Shown: positions 16,621-26,959, counted from the first letter of the stretch. The stretch is 64,000 nucleotides of DNA from Candidatus Dechloromonas phosphoritropha (GCA_016722705.1 JADKGN010000001.1:310001-374000); one strand, 5' to 3'. Program-made: numbers and translations. The notes: generated by a model from the letters alone, not told the origin.

Positions 16621-17910
16621 TCAGCGGCAGATGTCGTTCAGTCGGCTTCGTGGGTTTGATAGCCGCGATACGAAATCCCACAGGTTTTGCCGGTAGATAT
16701 CGTGGTGGCTGCCGATTGCTTCTTCCCGCGCCAGTATATTCCACAGCGGAAAGCGGTTGCCGTCCGCGACCAGAGGGTTAGGCAAGACCTTGCAGGCAAG
16801 AGCAATGGTGGCGGGATCAGCCTGCTGCGCATTGTCGCTCAATTCCAGCTGGTGCGTGCGGTAGCGTTCCATGTGCCCCATAGTGTGCGTGTTGGCAATT
16901 TTTTCCAGGCGTTCAGAGTAATCACTGCGTGGCACGTCCTGGTCGGTCCAGCCCTCGTGCTCGAAAAGCGAGTTGACCGTTCTTCCCAGAGGGAAGGCAA
17001 TTCTGGTGGCACTGTCAGCTTCCGATGTGATCGATACCAGAATAGGGCGCTGGTCTTCAGCATAAGCCCAGAACGATCCCGTCGACGGGGATTGGTCTTT
17101 GGCGACCTGGAACAATGGCTCGAACCTGCTCGCCTCAAATGCCGGATTAAGGAGCAGGACCAGATCTGCGATGGGGATCGCTTTGCGAAGGGTAGCCTGG
17201 TCGCCGTGATTGGCGGTGACCAGCGAATTCAACAGTGACTCGGCGACCGAGTTGTAGACGATCAATCCGCCGAAGCTGTGCCCGATTAGCGTCAACCGGA
17301 CCTCGCGACCTGACGCCGCCACGGGCTCTTTGCGTATCGCCTGGAGATGCGAAAACAGCTCCCGTACCGAGCCTCGCGCCACATGGTCCGCGGTCGCCTT
17401 GCGATCATAGAAAGTAATACCCTGGACCAACGTAGGTAGATCAAGCGGTGCACCTCGCCACCCGACGTAGATGCCAACGGCACGGCTCCCGGGTCGCCCA
17501 CGGGTCAGGGCAGGCATGACCGTATCGCGGAACTTGGTGACATCGAAATCGTCGAATTGCGCCGAGTGTTTCCACCCGTGGACGAAAACGACGACTTCTA
17601 GACTCTTTTCACCCTTGGCCTGCAACAGGTTCAGTGCCGCGTTCAGCTGTTTTCGGTCGTAAAACCAACCCTGATCCGTCAGTTCAACGTACGCGATAGC
17701 GAAATCCTTGACGTGCTCTATTGAAGCTTTCTCACAGAGCTTTCGCGGATCGATTGTTGTGGCGTTAGCGCATTGTTTAAGCGCAGCATTACCTGCAGTC
17801 TCCCCAAGCTCGCAGACCTCTCCAATACAGCTTCGGTGCATGGCTACTACCGAGCAACCCGCTGCCGTCAGGGAGAGGAAAGCCACGACGCAGGCAGTCA
17901 TTGATCGCAT
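16621..17910 (-). CDS. Alpha/beta-hydrolase (lipase/esterase-like) lipoprotein
   Basis: A 429-aa protein. MRSMTACVVAFLSLTAAGC is a lipoprotein signal with lipobox LTAAGC and Cys19 as the acylation site. The start at 17910 is preceded by AAGGGG. The hydrolase core shows VVFVHGWKH (oxyanion region) and LIGHSFGGLIVYN with nucleophile Ser212 in GHSFGG. The catalytic Asp and His cannot be fixed from sequence alone (HTMGH near residue 364 is a candidate for the His). It is probably an envelope-anchored esterase of unknown substrate. It points away from the peptidoglycan gene cluster to its right and is separated from it by an IS66 remnant. Confidence 0.8.
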   Translation of the reverse strand: MRSMTACVVAFLSLTAAGCSVVAMHRSCIGEVCELGETAGNAALKQCANATTIDPRKLCEKASIEHVKDFAIAYVELTDQGWFYDRKQLNAALNLLQAKGEKSLEVVVFVHGWKHSAQFDDFDVTKFRDTVMPALTRGRPGSRAVGIYVGWRGAPLDLPTLVQGITFYDRKATADHVARGSVRELFSHLQAIRKEPVAASGREVRLTLIGHSFGGLIVYNSVAESLLNSLVTANHGDQATLRKAIPIADLVLLLNPAFEASRFEPLFQVAKDQSPSTGSFWAYAEDQRPILVSITSEADSATRIAFPLGRTVNSLFEHEGWTDQDVPRSDYSERLEKIANTHTMGHMERYRTHQLELSDNAQQADPATIALACKVLPNPLVADGNRFPLWNILAREEAIGSHHDIYRQNLWDFVSRLSNPRSRLNDICR

Positions 17911-18008
17911 GAGATTTGCCCCTTTTTCGCTATGTTTCCGCGACCAACACAATGACCGGCAGTGGTTGTCCTCGTGAGGATAATTCCGGTTATCGCAATT
18001 TTTCGATA

Positions 18009-18200
18009 AAAAGAAGAACTGGCTGTTCACGTGGTCCGAAGCCGCCGGCAAACGGGCGGCGGTGATTCAGGCCCTGCTACAAGCCGCCCACCTGAACGGT
18101 GTCGACCCCCATGGCCTAACTGACTGACACGCTGGAAAAACTCCCGTCCTGGCTCAACCGCCGCATTGAGGAGATGTTGCCCATCAAAATGTTTGCCTGA
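18009..18200 (+). pseudogene. C-terminal remnant of another IS66-type TnpC
   Basis: KKNWLFTWSEAAGKRAAVIQ followed by LLQAAHLNGVDPHGL and, after a frameshift, KLPSWLNRRIEEMLPIKMFA-stop match the C-terminal signature of IS66 transposases. This comes from a different IS66 lineage than the copies elsewhere in the window. Nothing else of the element remains. Confidence 0.7.
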
Positions 18201-18383
18201 GCTGCACACGGATTGGTGGATGCGCTGCTCGCTTACACTATTGCTGCTTTCGATTTGCTGATTACCGGAATTTAATCCCTTGCGGTTGTGGTTGTCCGTG
18301 AATGCAAAACACCGCTGCCCTCGAACCACGAAAAGTCGGAAGTGACACCCGACTTTAGACCCCGCACCCACCCCCTTATTGGG

Positions 18384-20437
18384 CTACCCGAAGCGATTGT
18401 CTTTCATGCCCAGAACGAGTTTGTCCTGCACCTTGGCGGCGGCTTCGGCCTAGGTGACGCGGCCGTTCCTATTGACGTCGAGGCCCTCGTTCTGGTCATA
18501 GGCGCGCGAGGGCTTCTGAAACAGGACGTGACTATCGAGTTGGCCCAACGCTGACGGCAAGAGCACGGCCATGTAGACATCGCCGAGATTAGGCATGGCG
18601 CGGCTGTGGACGACCGATTCGAAATGTTTTTCGACAAAATCCAGCTGTGTTACGCCGCTCATCAAGGCTAGCTTCTCAATTGTTGTGCCAAGACCGATGG
18701 CGGTGCCGGGCATGAACTGGATTAGGCCGGTGGCGCTGCTGCCGGCGGCGCTTTTCTGGGCCGGCGAGAAGGATTCACCCGTTTCAAAAGCCATCACCGC
18801 CATCAGGTGGTTTGGATCGCAGCGCAGGCGGGCTGAGATCGCGATTACCTTGTCGTTAAATTCCTGACCGTGTTTTTTCCGGGTGACCTTGCCAAAGGCG
18901 AGGGGACTGCCGACGGCGGCAGTTGGGGCAGCGACGGCAGCGGAAATGGCAGCGGCGGTTCCCGCGCCGCTGGTTGCGGCGGGGATTTCCGGGGCAATCG
19001 GGGTGTAGCCCCTGCCACCCGAAATGGCATCGTCGAAATCAAACAGCGGCAATTGGAAGCCCAGCTTGGCCGCTGACGCCGGGCCGACGATGCCATCGTC
19101 GGCGTCCGGACCAAACTGCTGGGTCTGAAAATCGATTACCGCCTGAAAGGTCGGGGGACCAAAATCGCCGTCAATCGTGAGCTTGCTACCGGTGCGCCGG
19201 TTGAGCGCGTCCTGTAGCTGGCGCACCAGCGGCCCCTGAGACCCCTGCGCAGGATCACCGTTTTGCCCACCAGACGACTGCGGATCATTGTCTGGGCCTC
19301 ATCGGCGGCAAATAGCACGTATTCGGTATTTTTCTGCGCACCGAGTTTATCGGCAAAGGGCATCATGAATGTGCGGAACGGTCCGGCAGCGCTGTTGCGC
19401 ACCCCCTTTTTCACCGTGCCGGCAATAGTCTGACAGCCGGCCGAGGAAAACGCCGCATCGGGGATCTTGCCATCAACCCCCATGTTAAAGGCGCAGTGGA
19501 TGTTGTCGCCGAATTGGCGACCCACCTCCCAGCGGTCGAGCGTATCGAAATCGGCATCGTCGCCGGTGCGTTGGGCGGTGATCGGGCAATCCTGCAGCAA
19601 AGCCCAATGGCCGTTCGTGCCTTCGCTCCGCTTGTGCCATCCAGCGGTGTATTTCGGGTAACGGCCACGGCCCATCTGATTGACCCCGTTTCCATTGGCA
19701 CTTATCCGCGCCGAAACCGTGATGCCAAAGGGTACGGTCGAGCCTGGAAAGACGGCAAGGCCGTGCCCGGGGTTCCATTGACCCAGTGTGCAGTTCATCG
19801 ACTTGTAGTTCACCGTGGCGAGGAAAATCTCGTGGTGGGGGGCAAAGTCAGTGCCGCCGAAATCGACCGGGCGGCAGCCGCGCAGGCCAAAGACCACGAT
19901 CTGCCCAGGCGTAACGGGAAATTGTGAGCGTTTCCAGAGCGCCAGGAGATGCGCCTCGGAGAGCATCAAGCGGCCTTCATTGCCATCGGCGGGGGTAGGC
20001 ACGGCGAAGGCAGCGCTCGGAGCAGCAGTCTCGGCGGCGGTGCCGCCGGGCGTGGCCGGGGCCGCGGCGGCGCCAGTACCGGGGCCTGGGTCGGGGGATG
20101 CAGCGGAAATTGCACTGAAGTCTTCCTCGGCAGAGTCGGCAAAGATCTCGGCGATCCTTTTCTTGGTCTCGGCGACCGACAGCCCGGCAAATTCGTTTCC
20201 AGCCGCGTTCACATCGACTGCATGTTTGTCGATCCGGTTCTTGATCTCGGTGAGGCTGGCGGCTAGGCTGGCAAGACTGATCATGGCAAGCTCGTCCAGC
20301 ACATCGTCAATATCGCCCGCGATGCCCTCGAGACGCTGCATTTCATCCCCGTCACCGATGGCCTTCGCGGCGGCAAAGGGCGCTTCGAGTGAGCGACGCA
20401 TTGCCTTCAGTTGGTCGCGCATCTGATCTCTGTCCAT
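18384..20437 (-). pseudogene. Peptidoglycan-binding/lytic transglycosylase-type protein with two lesions
   Basis: The gene starts MDRDQMRDQLKAMRRSLEA behind AGGAG. In order it has an N-terminal helical region, an Ala/Pro linker (about residues 115-150), and a domain with NIHCAFNMGV... FSSAGCQTIAG that recalls YkuD-like enzymes (tentative). Then come a PG_binding_1 repeat (VRQLQDALNRRTG... IDGDFGPPTF), a transglycosylase-like block (MAVMAFETGESFSPAQ... GLIQFMPGT) and an EF-hand-like end (DVNRNGRVT). A one-base loss near 19230 breaks the frame before VRQLQDALN. A TAG at 18450-18452 precedes an in-frame tail AEAAAKVQDKLVLGMKDNRF to 18386. Either the gene is decaying or two products are made. Confidence 0.7.
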
Positions 20438-20457
20438 GGTGTGCTCCTATGAGTAGG

Positions 20458-21306
20458 TTATTTATTTTGCAGCGCCCTTATGGTTTCGGCCAGTGCGCGA
20501 ATTTCTACCGTGGCGTCGACCAGCCCGGCGAGATCGGCGCTAGACTCGCCCTCGGCGATGGCCAGAATTGCGCTATCCATCGCCACGATAGTGCGGTCCA
20601 GCAGGATCACCCAACCGGCGAGCAGGGCACGGTCGGCTTCGAGTTTCTTGAGGTTTTCGTTCGATACGCCGTCAGTGCCGGCAAGGCTGCTGCGGATAAC
20701 ATAGCTGCGCTGCATCAGTTCGAACATGTCCTTGGTGCCGTTGCGCAAGGTGACCAGCAGACTACGGATATCGGGGTAAGCGAGCACCAACTGCTGGCGA
20801 AACTCGATCCGATTAGAGATTTTCGACAACATTTCGAAAATCGGCAGGACCTTGCCAATGGCGCTGGTCAACAGCGGCGTGACCGCGAGATCGAACCCCG
20901 CGGCCCCTGCAATAGCAGAGGCGGAGCCACCAAGCGAGGTCGCGGCGGTGGACAAACGGTTGGTCAGCGCTACCGTGGCTTCGCCGGTGGCGAGACCCGA
21001 CAGCGCCTGGTTGTAGTGGAGCGCCGCGCCGAGGCTGGCGCGCATCGCACCGGTGAGCGGCGGATCACCGACCTGGAGATAGTTTGCCGCCTGATTGGGG
21101 TCGAAGTCGGCAATGCCGGCTTTGGGCTTGAGCATGCGTTTGGCAACCGTGCGTTCGGCGGCGGCGAGGCGGTCGAACACTTTGGCGCCTTCGACGTATT
21201 GCGTGTCGAACGCTGCACCGTATAGCTGAAACTCCGCAACGCCGGTGGCGCAGGCAGAGAGGAGAAGAATGAAGACGATCGTGCCGACCGCTAACAGAGC
21301 TTTCAT
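20458..21306 (-). CDS. Lipoprotein of unknown function upstream of the peptidoglycan gene
   Basis: This 282-aa protein begins MKALLAVGTIVFILLLSAC, a lipoprotein signal with lipobox LLSAC (Cys19). The mature part is mostly helical, with a Gly/Ala-rich hydrophobic stretch around residues 120-155 (TSLGGSASAIAGAAGF) that may insert in a membrane. No known domain is recognised. Its stop lies 20 bp before the start of the peptidoglycan-binding gene on the same strand, so the two are probably co-transcribed and this lipoprotein may anchor or assist it in the envelope. Confidence 0.7.
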   Translation of the reverse strand: MKALLAVGTIVFILLLSACATGVAEFQLYGAAFDTQYVEGAKVFDRLAAAERTVAKRMLKPKAGIADFDPNQAANYLQVGDPPLTGAMRASLGAALHYNQALSGLATGEATVALTNRLSTAATSLGGSASAIAGAAGFDLAVTPLLTSAIGKVLPIFEMLSKISNRIEFRQQLVLAYPDIRSLLVTLRNGTKDMFELMQRSYVIRSSLAGTDGVSNENLKKLEADRALLAGWVILLDRTIVAMDSAILAIAEGESSADLAGLVDATVEIRALAETIRALQNK

Positions 21307-21477
21307 TTAATTACCCCCTCAAGTCCCTCTTCCAAAACGATCCAGTTAAGGAAGCGCTGGTTAGCTGACCGCTGACGCGCTAGCAACTGCTCTGCAGCGG
21401 CATTTTTAACAGTATCCGGGGATATTCGTCAGTCCATCCGAAAAATCCGCGGCTTTCAAGCATTCCGTGCCACCTAG

Positions 21478-23201
21478 CCCGAATTTTTCATAAAAGCAGG
21501 CGAATCTCGTTTAACCCATTGATATAATAGGGGTTACGCCAATAACGCTTTGTAAGAAGCCTAAACGAGACCGCCCATGGACCATTCTATCCCAACCCAG
21601 CTTCACTTTCCCGCCAGCGCCGGATTTACGATCCGGGCAGAGTTTGACGGCGGGGCGATGTCCTCCGACTTTGGCGCACTCCTGTTGCGTGGCATCGACC
21701 TGCAAATCGGCCTGATTCCCCGCCTGGTCAGCGCGATTCACGACAAACGCCACGCCTCGTACATTGACCATCCCCTGGCCGACCTGCTCCGCCAGCGGAT
21801 ATTCCAGACCGCCAGCGGTTACGCCGACGGTAATGACGCCAACACGCTGCGGCGCGATCCGCTGTTCAAACTGGCGGTCGGTCGTGCCCCCGCTGGACGA
21901 GGGAAATGACCTGGCCTCCGGCCCCACGCTCTCCCGGCTCGAAAACAGCGTATCGCGCAAAGACATTTACCGCCTGGCCAAAAGCTTCGTCGACGCCTTC
22001 ATCGCCAGCTACGCCCAAGCGCCTGCCGTGATCGTGCTCGATATGGATCACTCGGAGGATGCCACTCACGGGCAGCAGGAACTGGCGTTCTATAACCCCC
22101 ACTACGGGAATCACTGCTACCTGCCGCTGTTTCTCTTCGAAGGACTTTCCGGGAAGTTCATTACTGCCGTCCTGCGTCCGGGCAAACGCCCGACTGGCAA
22201 GGAGAACGCGGCCATCATCAAGCGCGTGCTGCGCTTGCTCCGCCAGGCTTGGCCCGAGACCCACATCATTCTGCGCGGGGATGGCCACTTCTCGAATCCC
22301 GAACTGATGGCCTTGTGCGCGTCCGATCCGCATCTGGACTTCCTCTTCGGCCTGGCCGGCAACCAGGTGCTCTCGCCCAAGGCCGAGCCGCTGCTGAAGA
22401 AAGCCCGTGCGCTGCACCAGACACACAGCGCCAACGCCCAGCGCCTGGGGAACGCCGAGCCTGCGGCGACACGACTGTACGACGATATCGAGTATCAGGC
22501 GGGCTCGTGGCCCAAGGCTTACCGCGTGGTGGTCAAGGCCGAGGTGATGGCCTTGGGTGACAACCCGCGGTACGTGGTGACCTCGCTGTCCGACCCGACG
22601 CCTGATGTGCTTTACAAAGAGCTGTACTGTGCTCGAGGGCAGGACGAGAACTTCATCAAGGCGGTGAAGAACGACTTGGCCAGTGACCGGACCTCCGATC
22701 ATGCCTTCCTCGCCAATCACCTGCGGCTGTTCTATTCGTGTGCGGCGTATGGGTTGATTCACGGCTTGCGCGAGAACACGCTGGTGCATACGGAACTGGC
22801 CAAGGCGCAACCGCTGTCGATTATCCTGAAACTCTTTAAGTTGGCGGTGCGCGTGGTGCAGTACAAGGATCGGATCAAGCTGTCCTTGCCTACGTCGTGT
22901 CCGATGAAGGGGGTGCTGGCGCGGGTGACCGAGTTGCTTTACCTCGTCCCGCGCCCGCCGGCACCGGCCTGATCGACTCGGCGACGCCGTCTCATGCTAC
23001 CGACTCGAATCCGCTTGAGCGGAGGTCAGGTCTCGCCAGCGCTCTGTCCAGGGATCGATGGCGGCAGGGTGTGATGCCCAAAAGTTGGGGTATTTGGCCG
23101 ATCGTGGCGGGTTGGCAGCAAAATTCGCAGCAAGCTGACTCGCATCACGGCTGGAATGGCACGACATTGACATCGCGCGGCGGGTTTATGAAACATCCGG
23201 G
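21478..23201 (+). mobile_element. IS1380-family insertion sequence, copy 1
   Basis: The 1724-bp element starts CCCGAATTTTTCATAAAAGC and ends with the inverse of CCCGGATGTTTCATAAACCC. The 4-bp target duplication is CTAG (21474-21477 and 23202-23205). The right-hand CTAG is also the start of the IS427 element. Confidence 0.9.
21577..22972 (+). pseudogene. IS1380-family transposase, copy 1 (frameshifted)
   Basis: The reading frame starts MDHSIPTQLHFPASAGFTIR. A run of five C (copies 2 and 3 have four) near 21888 shifts the frame after AVGRAP. The remainder (LDEGNDLASGPTLSRLENSV, then VIVLDMDHSEDATHG with the second Asp region) continues in another frame to 22972. This copy alone has five G near 22910 and therefore reads the longer tail ARVTELLYLVPRPPAPA. 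Confidence 0.9.
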
Positions 23202-23204
23202 CTA

Positions 23205-24110
23205 GGGTGTGTTGACAATCACTCCGATAGATGACCATGGCATTGATCGGCGAAATCCTCGTTTACAGTCAATGAGTTACAAGGAGGCTGTTCACAGAGG
23301 TTGATATAGGTTCATATCCTGACTTTTGGGTGGCGTCAGGATGATGGTACGTTTGTGGTTGCGTGATGATCAGTTTGAGCGGATAGCGTCCCTGTTGCCG
23401 GGTAAAGCCAGCGACCCGGGGTGCACGGCGGCCGATAATCGACAGTTCGTTGAAGCGGTTTTGTGGATTGCTCGCACGGGTAGTCCGTGGCGTGACCTGC
23501 CATGCCCATTCGGGCCGTGGAATAGTGTCTATCAACGATTTGCTCGCTGGTCGCGGTGTGGTGTCTGGCATCGCATCTTCACCCAGTTGGCGCAGGACGC
23601 AGATTTCGAAGAGGTGTTCATCGACAGCACCATCGTTCGCGCCCATCAACATGCCGCCGGTGCACCAAAAAAAACGGTGGCCAGGCGCTTGGGCGATCAC
23701 GGGGCGGACTGAGCACCAAGATTCACGCCCTGGTTGAAGGCTTGGGGTCACTCGCCCGCTTTCGTCTCACCGGTGGAGAAGCCGGTGACAGCCCTCAAGC
23801 GCTGCCCCTGTTGGGCGATCTGTTGCCCGACTCGCTGAGTGCGGACAAAGCCTACGACACAGACGCGATCATCGAGCATCTTGCTGCGAATGAGATTCAA
23901 GCGGTCATTCCTCCCAAAAGCAATCGTATTGTCCAGCGTAGTTTCGATCAGCACCTTTACAAAAATCGCAACCTGGTAGAACGCTTCTTCTGCCGGATCA
24001 AGCAGTTCCGACGCATCGCCACGCGCTATGACAAACTCGCCGAACGCTTCGCTTCCTTCGTCGCCCTCGCCGCAGCTTTCATCTGGCTCACGTGATTGTC
24101 AACACACCCT
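23205..24110 (+). mobile_element. IS5-family (IS427-type) element, intact copy
   Basis: The terminal repeats are GGGTGTGTTGACAATCAC and its complement, inserted in the CTAG right next to IS1380 copy 1 with a TAG/CTAG repeat on both sides. A truncated copy of the same element lies at 50720-51308. Confidence 0.85.
23341..24095 (+). CDS. IS427-type transposase made from two overlapping frames
   Basis: Frame one (23341-23712) gives MMVRLWLRDDQFERIASLLPG... and ends shortly after VFIDSTIVRAHQHAAGAPKK. A run of eight A at 23667-23674 is the probable slippage site. The overlapping frame continues GQALGRSRGGLSTKIHALVE, then LLGDLLPDSLSADKAYDTDA (Asp) and NLVERFFCRIKQFRRIATRY with the catalytic Glu, to 24095. 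This two-ORF arrangement with programmed frameshifting is normal for the IS427 subgroup. The first Asp is in VFIDSTIV. Confidence 0.85.
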
Positions 24111-24120
24111 AGTCACCTAC

Positions 24121-25842
24121 CCCGAATTTTTCATAAAAGCAGGCGAATCTCGTTTAACCCATTGATATAATAGGGGTTACGCCAATAACGCTTCGTAAGA
24201 AGCCTAAACGAGACCGCCTATGGACTATTCTATCCCAACCCAGCTTCACTTTCCCGCCAGCGCCGGATTTACGATCCGGGCAGAGTTTGACGGCGGGGCG
24301 ATGTCCTCCGACTTTGGCGCACTCCTGTTGCGTGGCATCGACCTGCAAATCGGCCTGATTCCCCGCCTGGTCAGCGCGATTCACGACAAACGCCACGCCT
24401 CGTACATTGACCATCCGCTGGCCGACCTGCTTCGTCAGCGGATATTCCAGACCGCCAGCGGCTACGCCGACGGTAATGACGCCAACACGCTGCGGCGCGA
24501 TCCGCTGTTCAAACTGGCGGTCGGTCGTGCCCCGCTGGACGAGGGAAATGACCTGGCCTCCGGCCCCACGCTCTCCCGGCTCGAAAACAGCGTATCGCGC
24601 AAAGACATTTACCGCCTGGCCAAAAGCTTCGTCGACGCCTTCATCGCCAGCTACGCCCAAGCGCCTGCCGTGATCGTGCTCGATATGGATCACTCGGAGG
24701 ATGCCACTCACGGGCAGCAGGAACTGGCGTTCTATAACCCCCACTACGGGAATCACTGCTACCTGCCGCTGTTTCTCTTCGAAGGACTTTCCGGGAAGTT
24801 CATTACTGCCGTCCTGCGTCCGGGCAAACGCCCGACTGGCAAGGAGAACGCGGCCATCATCAAGCGCGTGCTGCGCTTGCTCCGCCAGGCTTGGCCCGAG
24901 ACCCACATCATTCTGCGCGGGGATGGCCACTTCTCGAATCCCGAACTGATGGCCTTGTGCGCGTCCGATCCGCATCTGGACTTCCTCTTCGGCCTGGCCG
25001 GCAACCAGGTGCTCTCGCCCAAGGCCGAGCCGCTGCTGAAGAAAGCCCGTGCGCTGCACCAGACACACAGCGCCAACGCCCAGCGCCTGGGGAACGCCGA
25101 GCCTGCGGCGACACGACTGTACGACGATATCGAGTATCAGGCGGGCTCGTGGCCCAAGGCTTACCGCGTGGTGGTCAAGGCCGAGGTGATGGCCTTGGGT
25201 GACAACCCGCGGTACGTGGTGACCTCGCTGTCCGACCCGACGCCTGATGTGCTTTACAAAGAGCTGTACTGTGCTCGAGGGCAGGACGAGAACTTCATCA
25301 AGGCGGTGAAGAACGACTTGGCCAGTGACCGGACCTCCGATCATGCCTTCCTCGCCAATCACCTGCGGCTGTTCTATTCGTGTGCGGCGTATGGGTTGAT
25401 TCACGGCTTGCGCGAGAACACGCTGGTGCATACGGAACTGGCCAAGGCGCAACCGCTGTCGATTATCCTGAAACTCTTTAAGTTGGCGGTGCGCGTGGTG
25501 CAGTACAAGGATCGGATCAAGCTGTCCTTGCCTACGTCGTGTCCGATGAAGGGGTGCTGGCGCGGGTGACCGAGTTGCTTTACCTCGTCCCGCGCCCGCC
25601 GGCACCGGCCTGATCGACTCGGCGACGCCGTCTCATGCTACCGACTCGAATCCGCTTGAGCGGAGGTCAGGTCTCGCCAGCGCTCTGTCCAGGGATCGAT
25701 GGCGGCAGGGTGTGATGCCCAAAAGTTGGGGTATTTGGCCGATCGTGGCGGGTTGGCAGCAAAATTCGCAGCAAGCTGACTCGCATCACGGCTGGAATGG
25801 CACGACATTGACATCGCGCGGCGGGTTTATGAAACATCCGGG
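24121..25842 (+). mobile_element. IS1380-family insertion sequence, copy 2
   Basis: This 1722-bp element is flanked by the 4-bp repeat CTAC (24117-24120, 25843-25846). It is nearly identical to copies 1 and 3. Confidence 0.92.
24220..25569 (+). CDS. IS1380-family transposase, copy 2
   Basis: A 449-aa DDE transposase. MDYSIPTQLHFPASAGFTIR starts the FDGGAMSSDFGALLLRGID block conserved in IS1380. VIVLDMDHSEDATHG and ILRGDGHFSNPEL carry the catalytic Asp residues, and NFIKAVKNDLASDRTSD is near the expected Glu region. It ends MKGCWRG because of a four-G run; copy 1, with five G, would read 14 residues further. Apart from this tail the protein is complete. Confidence 0.9.
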   Translation: MDYSIPTQLHFPASAGFTIRAEFDGGAMSSDFGALLLRGIDLQIGLIPRLVSAIHDKRHASYIDHPLADLLRQRIFQTASGYADGNDANTLRRDPLFKLAVGRAPLDEGNDLASGPTLSRLENSVSRKDIYRLAKSFVDAFIASYAQAPAVIVLDMDHSEDATHGQQELAFYNPHYGNHCYLPLFLFEGLSGKFITAVLRPGKRPTGKENAAIIKRVLRLLRQAWPETHIILRGDGHFSNPELMALCASDPHLDFLFGLAGNQVLSPKAEPLLKKARALHQTHSANAQRLGNAEPAATRLYDDIEYQAGSWPKAYRVVVKAEVMALGDNPRYVVTSLSDPTPDVLYKELYCARGQDENFIKAVKNDLASDRTSDHAFLANHLRLFYSCAAYGLIHGLRENTLVHTELAKAQPLSIILKLFKLAVRVVQYKDRIKLSLPTSCPMKGCWRG

Positions 25843-25909
25843 CTACCACGGCTCAGTATAGGAAATCGCTGAGAATATTCAAGGGAAATTGGTATCCCTT
25901 TGACCCAAG

Positions 25910-26358
25910 TTACGGCGTACGGTCATGGATGATGTCGCGGTAGGGGACTGGCTGGAGGTCTACGGCGAACTGGGCCAGGCGATGGAGCAGCACGCCGCGG
26001 GCACGCGAAGTGCGGCAGTTGAAGCGGAAGGTAACTCGTCCGGGTAGTAGTCGAGATGACGTTTCTGAATACCGCCCTGAAACGTGTCCATGAGCCAACG
26101 CTTGAGCAGTGAGGCGGCGTTATGGACGCGTGGCATCAATTCGTGCGCCGGCTCGGGCGAAGTGCCGATCACGGTGACGCGGTGCGGGAAGCCAGTAGCC
26201 TTGAGTCCATTGTAGCCCTTCCAACCATCGGTATGGATCGTCGTACCCGGCATGACCGTCTCGCGGGCGAAGGCCATCAGCATCGCCGCCGATGCCTCCT
26301 CGATGCGCCTCATGCGGATGTGCCCGATGGCGCGGCCGCGCTTCTCCGCCGCGATCAC
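25910..26358 (-). pseudogene. IS1595-family transposase, 3' part, frameshifted
   Basis: VIAAEKRGRAIGHIRMRRIE, TTIHTDGWKGYNGLKATGF and HNAASLLKRWLMDTFQGGIQ are diagnostic blocks of the ISXO2-like DDE domain of IS1595 transposases. One base is missing near 26030: the frame after YYPDE changes to TFRFNCRTSRARGVLLHRLA. The N-terminal part is cut at 26360. A separate N-terminal piece from the same family lies at 26613-26745. Confidence 0.8.
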
Positions 26359-26540
26359 GACCAGCTGTTAGCGGTGCTCAGTTTTCGTAGAAATTTGGCG
26401 GCGTTAAATTTTCAGGCATGTTGTGTGCTTTCTCGCTGAGGTGCCGAGTTGCCCCGGAGCCGGGTCAAGTGCAGGCTGTGGCCTTATACAGACTGGCGAA
26501 GCGCACCCTTGACGCGGTGGAGGGGCGATACGCTTGAGGG

Positions 26541-26573
26541 TGGCAGTAAGTGCAGCAGTTTTGCGCTTACTGC
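26541..26573. repeat. Imperfect hairpin
   Basis: GGCAGTAAG and CTTACTGCC pair across a 15-base loop. It lies between two IS1595 fragments and has no T-run, so it is not an obvious terminator. Confidence 0.4.
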
Positions 26574-26612
26574 CATAAAGGCCAGCAGTTTCGCCGCCAT
26601 AATTCTACGGAT

Positions 26613-26745
26613 TTACGCCGCCGGCAACACCAGCGCCTTGTCCTCGATGTCGCGGCCCTTTCGACCCTCTTCCGGGCCGCCGATGATCGTCTCGTCAATC
26701 TCAACTTCACCGCTCAAGAGGTTACGGGCGACCCGCTTGCTCCGC
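26613..26745 (-). pseudogene. IS1595-family transposase, internal fragment
   Basis: RNLLSGEVEIDETIIGGPEE, then RKGRDIEDKALVL match the first-Asp region of IS1595 transposases (SGEVEVDETYVGG). The frame then dies at LPAA. Normally KALV-IAAEKRG would follow, which is where the piece at 26358 begins, so about 250 bp of foreign sequence separates two parts of one gene. Confidence 0.65.
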
Positions 26746-26759
26746 ACTCGTCTTAGCGT

Positions 26760-26952
26760 GCTGCACCACGGCCTCGGTTTCGCTCTCGAAGAGCTTCCCC
26801 GCGTCCTTGAGCAGAACGCCGCGCTTGAACAGGTACCGACCAAATGCTCCGTCCGGAAACATCGAGGTCAAATACCCCTTGAAGATCACCCGGTCGAAGC
26901 CTTCAACAACGCCGAGGATTGCTTCTTTGTGCCTTTCGAGGAAAATGTCCAT
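26760..26952 (-). pseudogene. N-terminal fragment of an uncharacterised family (see 16089-16406)
   Basis: A frame starting MDIFLERHKEAILGVVEGFD continues RVIFKGYLTSMFPDGAFGRY, LFKRGVLLKDAGKLFESE and AVVQHAKTSAEQAGRP and stops. The pattern GFDR-ox-G-L, then a VLLKD/VFDYP block and a helical ER/QHA end also occurs in the fragment at 16089. I infer two members of the same family. No function is known to me. Confidence 0.45.
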
Positions 26953-26959
26953 GTCGCCT

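Noticed and set aside
24154..25605. 483-codon open frame on the minus strand of IS1380 (also at 43703-45154)
   Set aside because: It is antisense to the conserved IS1380 transposase, repeats with every copy of the element and has the composition expected of a GC-rich antisense frame.
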